A stretch of 64,000 nucleotides of DNA from JAAYZH01 sp964479695 (GTDB taxonomy: Bacteria; Bacillota; Clostridia; Saccharofermentanales; Fastidiosipilaceae). Location of the stretch: the NCBI GenBank assembly GCA_964479695.1, contig CAYZSO010000002.1:1-64000 (forward strand), written 5' to 3'. Under the pieces are notes generated by a model. The model was given only the letters and a program-made list of their open reading frames with translations. It had not been told where the DNA came from and searched no databases. Shown here one piece after another: positions 60,723 through 64,000 of the stretch; position 1 is the stretch's first letter; each line of letters begins with the position of its first letter. The position numbers and the translations under genes were made by a program.

Positions 60723-62702
60723 TCAGCCGAGCACGTCTTTGGCGATGCGGACGAGGTTGGCGGAAGTCAGGCCGAATTCGTGATAAAGCACATCGGCCGG
60801 GGCGGAAGCCCCGAAATGGTTCAAGCCCAGCGTGTAGCCCTCTTCGCCGACATAGGTTTTCCAGCTGATCGGAGAGCCGGCTTCGATGGAGACTCTCTTT
60901 TTCACGGATTTGGGAAGGACAGATTCCTTGTATTCGGCGCTCTGCTCTTCGAAGACCTCCATGCATGGCATCGAGACGACGCGTACAGCAACGCCTTCTT
61001 CGGCGAGTTCTTTGTACGCGGCGTAGGCGATTTCGGTTTCGGAGCCCGAAGCCATCAAGATGAGGTCCGGAAGATCCTTGACATTCGCTTCAGCTAAGAC
61101 GTAGCCGCCCATTTGGGCTTTGGCCAAAGTCGCCCCCTCCAACTGGGACAGCTTCTGGCGAGTGAGCGAGAGAACCGTGGGTCCCTGGCGATGCCAATTG
61201 GTGTAGGCAGCAGCGGTTTCAACACCGTCTGCCGGACGCCAAAGGTGGACATTCGGAATGATGCGAAGGGAGGCATAATGCTCAATCGGCTGATGAGTCT
61301 CGCCGTCTTCGCCGACCCCGATGGAATCATGCGTCATGACGAACAGCGTCGGGATCTTCATGAGAGCCGCCATACGAATCGTGTAGCGCATATAATCCGT
61401 AAACACGAGGAACGTGGCGCAGTAACTGTGGAGACCCATGAGTGTTAGGCCGTTGGCCACCGCACCCATACCATGTTCCCTGACACCGTAATGGATGTTT
61501 TTGCCAAGATAGTCGCCTTTGTCGATCCAGCCGGAATCCTTCACCTCGGTCTTCGTCGAGGAAGCCAGGTCAGCCGAACCGCCAATGACCAGCGGATCCA
61601 CTTTGCTCCAACGATTCAGGCAGAGACCGGACGTTTCACGAGTTGCCATTGGCTTATCGAAATCAGCGAAGCCTTCCAGAGTCGACAGATCAACGGTCTT
61701 GCCCTCGAGATAATCCTTGAGTTGGTGGCCCTTTTCACCTTGTGTGGCGATGTAAGACTTCACCAGATCATTCCACTGCGCCTCAACAGCCGCTTCATCC
61801 TCTTTCAGGCTGCGGGTGTAGGCGAGGACATCGTCCGGCACGTAGAAATCCTTATCCGGATCTAGGCCCAGCGCTTCTTTCGTCACCCGGACACCGTCGG
61901 TGCCCAGCGGGTTGCCGTGCGCCTTTTCGCTGTCTTGGACAGGGGATTTATAGCCGATATGCGTCTTCACTTCGATGATGGAAGGCTTATCCGTCACTTG
62001 CTTGGCAGCCTCGATCGCCTTGGCCACCGCCTCCACATCATTGCCATCCGCGACGAAGTGGTAGTCCCAATCATAGGCCTTATAGCGCTCCCCAACATTC
62101 TCTGTAAAGGCGATTCTTGTGTTGCCCTCAATCGAGATGTTATTGGAGTCGTAAAGGACAATCAGTCGTCCCAGGCCTAAATGTCCGGCCAAAGACGAAG
62201 CCTCCGACGTTACCCCTTCCATCAGGCAGCCATCGCCCGCCAGTACATAGGTGTAATGGTCGAAAATCTTGTATTCATCCGTGTTGAAGACCGCCGCCAA
62301 ATGGCGCTCACCAAGTGCCATACCAACGGCAGTGGCGAGGCCTTGGCCCAAGGGGCCTGTATGCATTTCCACACCACGATCCAAATCATAGTCCGGATGC
62401 CCCGGCGTATGGGATTTGAATTGGCGGAAAGACTTCAGATCTTCCAAAGTATACCCATAACCAAACAGATAGCCCAGCGCATACTGCATCGCCGACGCGT
62501 GCCCCGCACTCAAAACGAAGCGGTCACGATCCGCCCAACGAGGGCTCGAAGGATTCATTTTCATGTGGTTAGCCCAGAGTTCAAAAACCATCGGCATCGA
62601 ACCCAGCGGCTTCCCGGGATGGCCGGAATTGGCCTTCTGAACTTGGTCAATCGCCAACCCTCTGGCGTAGTTAATTGCTTTACCCTGCATGTTGTCAGTC
62701 AT
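60723..62702 (-). CDS. tkt: Transketolase
   Basis: Thiamine-diphosphate enzyme of the non-oxidative pentose phosphate pathway, 659 residues in a single chain. Signatures: RGLAIDQVQKANSGHPGKPLG, AGDGCLMEGVTSEASSLAGH (diphosphate-binding loop), GGSADLASSTKTEV, DYMRYTIRMAALMKIP, and THDSIGVGEDGETHQPIEH. It lies 8 bp downstream of an L-ribulose-5-phosphate 4-epimerase gene, so it takes D-xylulose 5-phosphate from that enzyme. A perfect CTTTGGCCAAAG occurs at 61118, in frame as L-A-K. Confidence 0.96.
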   Translation of the reverse strand: MTDNMQGKAINYARGLAIDQVQKANSGHPGKPLGSMPMVFELWANHMKMNPSSPRWADRDRFVLSAGHASAMQYALGYLFGYGYTLEDLKSFRQFKSHTPGHPDYDLDRGVEMHTGPLGQGLATAVGMALGERHLAAVFNTDEYKIFDHYTYVLAGDGCLMEGVTSEASSLAGHLGLGRLIVLYDSNNISIEGNTRIAFTENVGERYKAYDWDYHFVADGNDVEAVAKAIEAAKQVTDKPSIIEVKTHIGYKSPVQDSEKAHGNPLGTDGVRVTKEALGLDPDKDFYVPDDVLAYTRSLKEDEAAVEAQWNDLVKSYIATQGEKGHQLKDYLEGKTVDLSTLEGFADFDKPMATRETSGLCLNRWSKVDPLVIGGSADLASSTKTEVKDSGWIDKGDYLGKNIHYGVREHGMGAVANGLTLMGLHSYCATFLVFTDYMRYTIRMAALMKIPTLFVMTHDSIGVGEDGETHQPIEHYASLRIIPNVHLWRPADGVETAAAYTNWHRQGPTVLSLTRQKLSQLEGATLAKAQMGGYVLAEANVKDLPDLILMASGSETEIAYAAYKELAEEGVAVRVVSMPCMEVFEEQSAEYKESVLPKSVKKRVSIEAGSPISWKTYVGEEGYTLGLNHFGASAPADVLYHEFGLTSANLVRIAKDVLG

Positions 62703-62710
62703 AGTGCTGC

Positions 62711-63418
62711 TTACTCCTTCTTCTGTCCGTAATAGGCATTGGGTCCGTGTTTCCGCAAATAATGCTTATCCAAGAGCCCTTGTTCAATAGGTTTCACATC
62801 CGGATTCATGGTTTCCGCTCGGGCAGCCATCTTGCTGCATTCTTCCAATACTTTCGCATTGTGAACCGCTTGGTGGCCGTCTTTGCCCCAGGCAAACGGG
62901 CCATGGCCTGCGACGAGCACGGCCGGAACCGCCATCGGCTCAATCTGCCGCTCCTTAAATGTTGCGGCAATCACCTTACCGGTATTGAGTTCGTACGCCT
63001 GTTCCATCTCGTCATCCGTCAGTTTACGGGTGCAAGGAACCTCGCCATAGAAATAGTCGGCATGGGTGGTCCCATAAGCCGGCAAGGCCCTGCAGGCCTG
63101 GGCCCAGCTAACCGCCCAGGAAGAATGGGTGTGCACAACACCGCCAATTTCCGGGAATTCATTATAGAGAACCCAATGGGTTGCCGTATCGCTGGAAGGG
63201 TGCATTTCCCCCTCAATCACCTCACCGGTCTCCAAGGAAACAATGACAATATCCTCCGGTTTCAGCTTGTCATAATCAACTCCGCTGGGTTTAATCGCGA
63301 AGATGCCGGCACCCCGATCCACTTCACTCACATTCCCCCAGGTGAAGATGACAAGATCTAATTGCGGCAAAGCCATATTGGCATCATAGACTCTTTGTTT
63401 CAATGCTTGATAACTCAT
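62711..63418 (-). CDS. L-ribulose-5-phosphate 4-epimerase
   Basis: Zinc-dependent class II aldolase-fold epimerase of the AraD/UlaF/SgbE type, 235 residues. Visible: TWGNVSEVDRGAGIFAIKPSGVDYDKL, SSDTATHWVLYNEFPEIGGVVHTHSSWA with the metal His pair, and YGTTHADYFYGEVPCTR with the third His. It converts L-ribulose 5-phosphate to D-xylulose 5-phosphate. AraD and UlaF cannot be told apart by eye; the adjacent UlaG-like gene favours ascorbate degradation. AAGGAGG precedes the ATG at 63418. Confidence 0.93.
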   Translation of the reverse strand: MSYQALKQRVYDANMALPQLDLVIFTWGNVSEVDRGAGIFAIKPSGVDYDKLKPEDIVIVSLETGEVIEGEMHPSSDTATHWVLYNEFPEIGGVVHTHSSWAVSWAQACRALPAYGTTHADYFYGEVPCTRKLTDDEMEQAYELNTGKVIAATFKERQIEPMAVPAVLVAGHGPFAWGKDGHQAVHNAKVLEECSKMAARAETMNPDVKPIEQGLLDKHYLRKHGPNAYYGQKKE

Positions 63419-63487
63419 CCGTCCCTCCTTACATTCATCTGCCGAACATATCTGCCGAGCAGCCCTTCATCACATCCAATTATAGAC

Positions 63488-63517
63488 AAAGAACGGCTCT
63501 TGGGGGAGCCGTTCTTT
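63488..63517 (-). terminator. Hairpin between the lactonase-like and epimerase genes
   Basis: A perfect 12-bp stem (AAAGAACGGCTC with GAGCCGTTCTTT) and a 6-base loop. The T tract is short, so it may act as a partial terminator or attenuator between the two genes. Confidence 0.75.
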
Positions 63518-63532
63518 GGCCAAACAAAAGGC

Positions 63533-64000
63533 TTAGAGGATTGAAGTGAAAGGTACGTTCGGCTCTTCTTCGAAGCAGTCTTCGAACCCTCTGCGATGGT
63601 GGAACTCAATGAGATCCTTGTCGCCCGGCCAGACATACTTGCCGCCAACATCCCAAATAAAGGGGTGGAACTTGTACTGAAGGGCATTCTTCTTGAAATC
63701 GTAGAGCAGCAGAATTTCCTTCGGGTCAGCCTTGAAATTCGACCAGATGTCGTAATGGATCGGGATGACCACCTTGCAGCGGGTCGCTTCGCCCATGCGG
63801 AGGATGTCAATGGAAGTCATCTTGTCTTGGCAGCCGATTGGGTTTTCGCCGAAGGAGCCCAATGCGATGTCAATATCATACTTCTTACCGATTTCGGCAT
63901 AGCGGATGCTGTAGTGGGAGTCGCCGGTGTGATAGACGGTGCCGGCCGGGAATTTGAAGAGGTAGTTCACCGCCTTTTCGTCCATATTGGTGGGGCAGAC
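63533..64000 (-). CDS. UlaG-like L-ascorbate-6-phosphate lactonase (partial, C-terminal part)
   Basis: The frame is open at the right edge; 155 codons plus stop are present. The sequence matches the C-terminal half of UlaG, a metallo-beta-lactamase-fold lactonase: VCPTNMDEKAV, GTVYHTGDSHYSIRYAEIGK with the metal-binding Asp and His, IALGSFGENPIGCQDKMTSIDILRMGEA, and VVIPIHYDIWSNF with another metal His. It opens 3-keto-L-gulonate 6-phosphate-forming ascorbate breakdown. The upstream half and any PTS partners must lie beyond the window. The identity rests on the C-terminal half only. Confidence 0.85.
   Translation of the reverse strand, partial: VCPTNMDEKAVNYLFKFPAGTVYHTGDSHYSIRYAEIGKKYDIDIALGSFGENPIGCQDKMTSIDILRMGEATRCKVVIPIHYDIWSNFKADPKEILLLYDFKKNALQYKFHPFIWDVGGKYVWPGDKDLIEFHHRRGFEDCFEEEPNVPFTSIL

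Overview
The window looks like a chromosomal segment of an anaerobic, amino-acid- and sugar-fermenting member of the Bacillota, most likely a clostridial lineage; I cannot name a genus. The reasons are strong AGGAGG-type ribosome binding sites, a BMP/Nup-type nucleoside ABC transporter, the two-subunit iron-sulfur serine dehydratase, ferredoxin-dependent indolepyruvate oxidoreductase, GHKL/LytTR two-component regulation, DUF1576 and a domain-permuted GH3 glucosidase. Base composition is near 50% GC in coding DNA. I found no rRNA, tRNA, CRISPR array, prophage or complete IS element.

Layout. 0.3-8.7 kb (minus strand): purine-nucleoside-type ABC transporter (lipoprotein, ATPase, two permeases), mtnA, a Gfo/Idh/MocA oxidoreductase and a cupin, behind a promoter with a ~220-nt leader. 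9.3-12.1 kb (plus): a secreted CAP-domain protein and a DUF1576 membrane protein. 12.1-18.1 kb (minus): arylpyruvate fermentation operon (two phenylacetate-CoA ligases, IorA, IorB, two ACT proteins). 18.6-22.5 kb: M20 amidohydrolase plus YfcC-type carrier, with a divergent XRE regulator. 22.6-26.7 kb (minus): MalY-type C-S lyase, membrane transporter, M20 amidohydrolase and RidA, opposite a GntR regulator. 26.8-31.0 kb (plus): gntR, sdaAB, sdaAA and another M20. 31.1-33.6 kb: a nuclease-like gene bracketed by two oppositely oriented repeat arrays. 33.8-39.2 kb: aldo/keto reductase, a second M20/YfcC pair and glutaminase. 39-44 kb: SGNH hydrolase, HSL-type esterase and a condensation-type acyltransferase fused to a membrane domain. 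44.1-45.1 kb: a third, 13-copy repeat array and REP-like elements. 45.4-47.9 kb: a degenerate Y1 (IS200/RAYT-like) protein translationally coupled to a thioredoxin-reductase-like gene, then a two-thioredoxin-fold oxidoreductase. 48.2-49.5 kb: AAA/DUF4143 ATPase. 49.6-60.4 kb (minus): glycoside utilisation (GH2, GPH symporter, permuted GH3, small membrane protein) next to a GHKL kinase/LytTR regulator pair and a GT2. 60.7-64 kb (minus): transketolase, L-ribulose-5-phosphate 4-epimerase and a partial UlaG-like lactonase, suggesting L-ascorbate or pentose use.

Metabolically, the window centres on scavenging amino acids and conjugates: M20 hydrolases release amino acids from N-acyl or peptide precursors delivered by membrane carriers, and Ser, Gln, Cys conjugates and aromatic amino acids are then deaminated or fermented, with RidA removing the reactive enamine.

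The most unusual aspects are genomic rather than enzymatic. (1) A palindrome centred on CTTTGGCCAAAG is dispersed through genes and spacers about every kilobase, much like the cyanobacterial HIP1 element. (2) An ~80-bp repeat family occurs in three arrays totalling 22 copies. (3) Tandem and low-complexity repeats fill most intergenic gaps and have also been inserted inside conserved enzyme domains (Gfo/Idh, M20, GT2).
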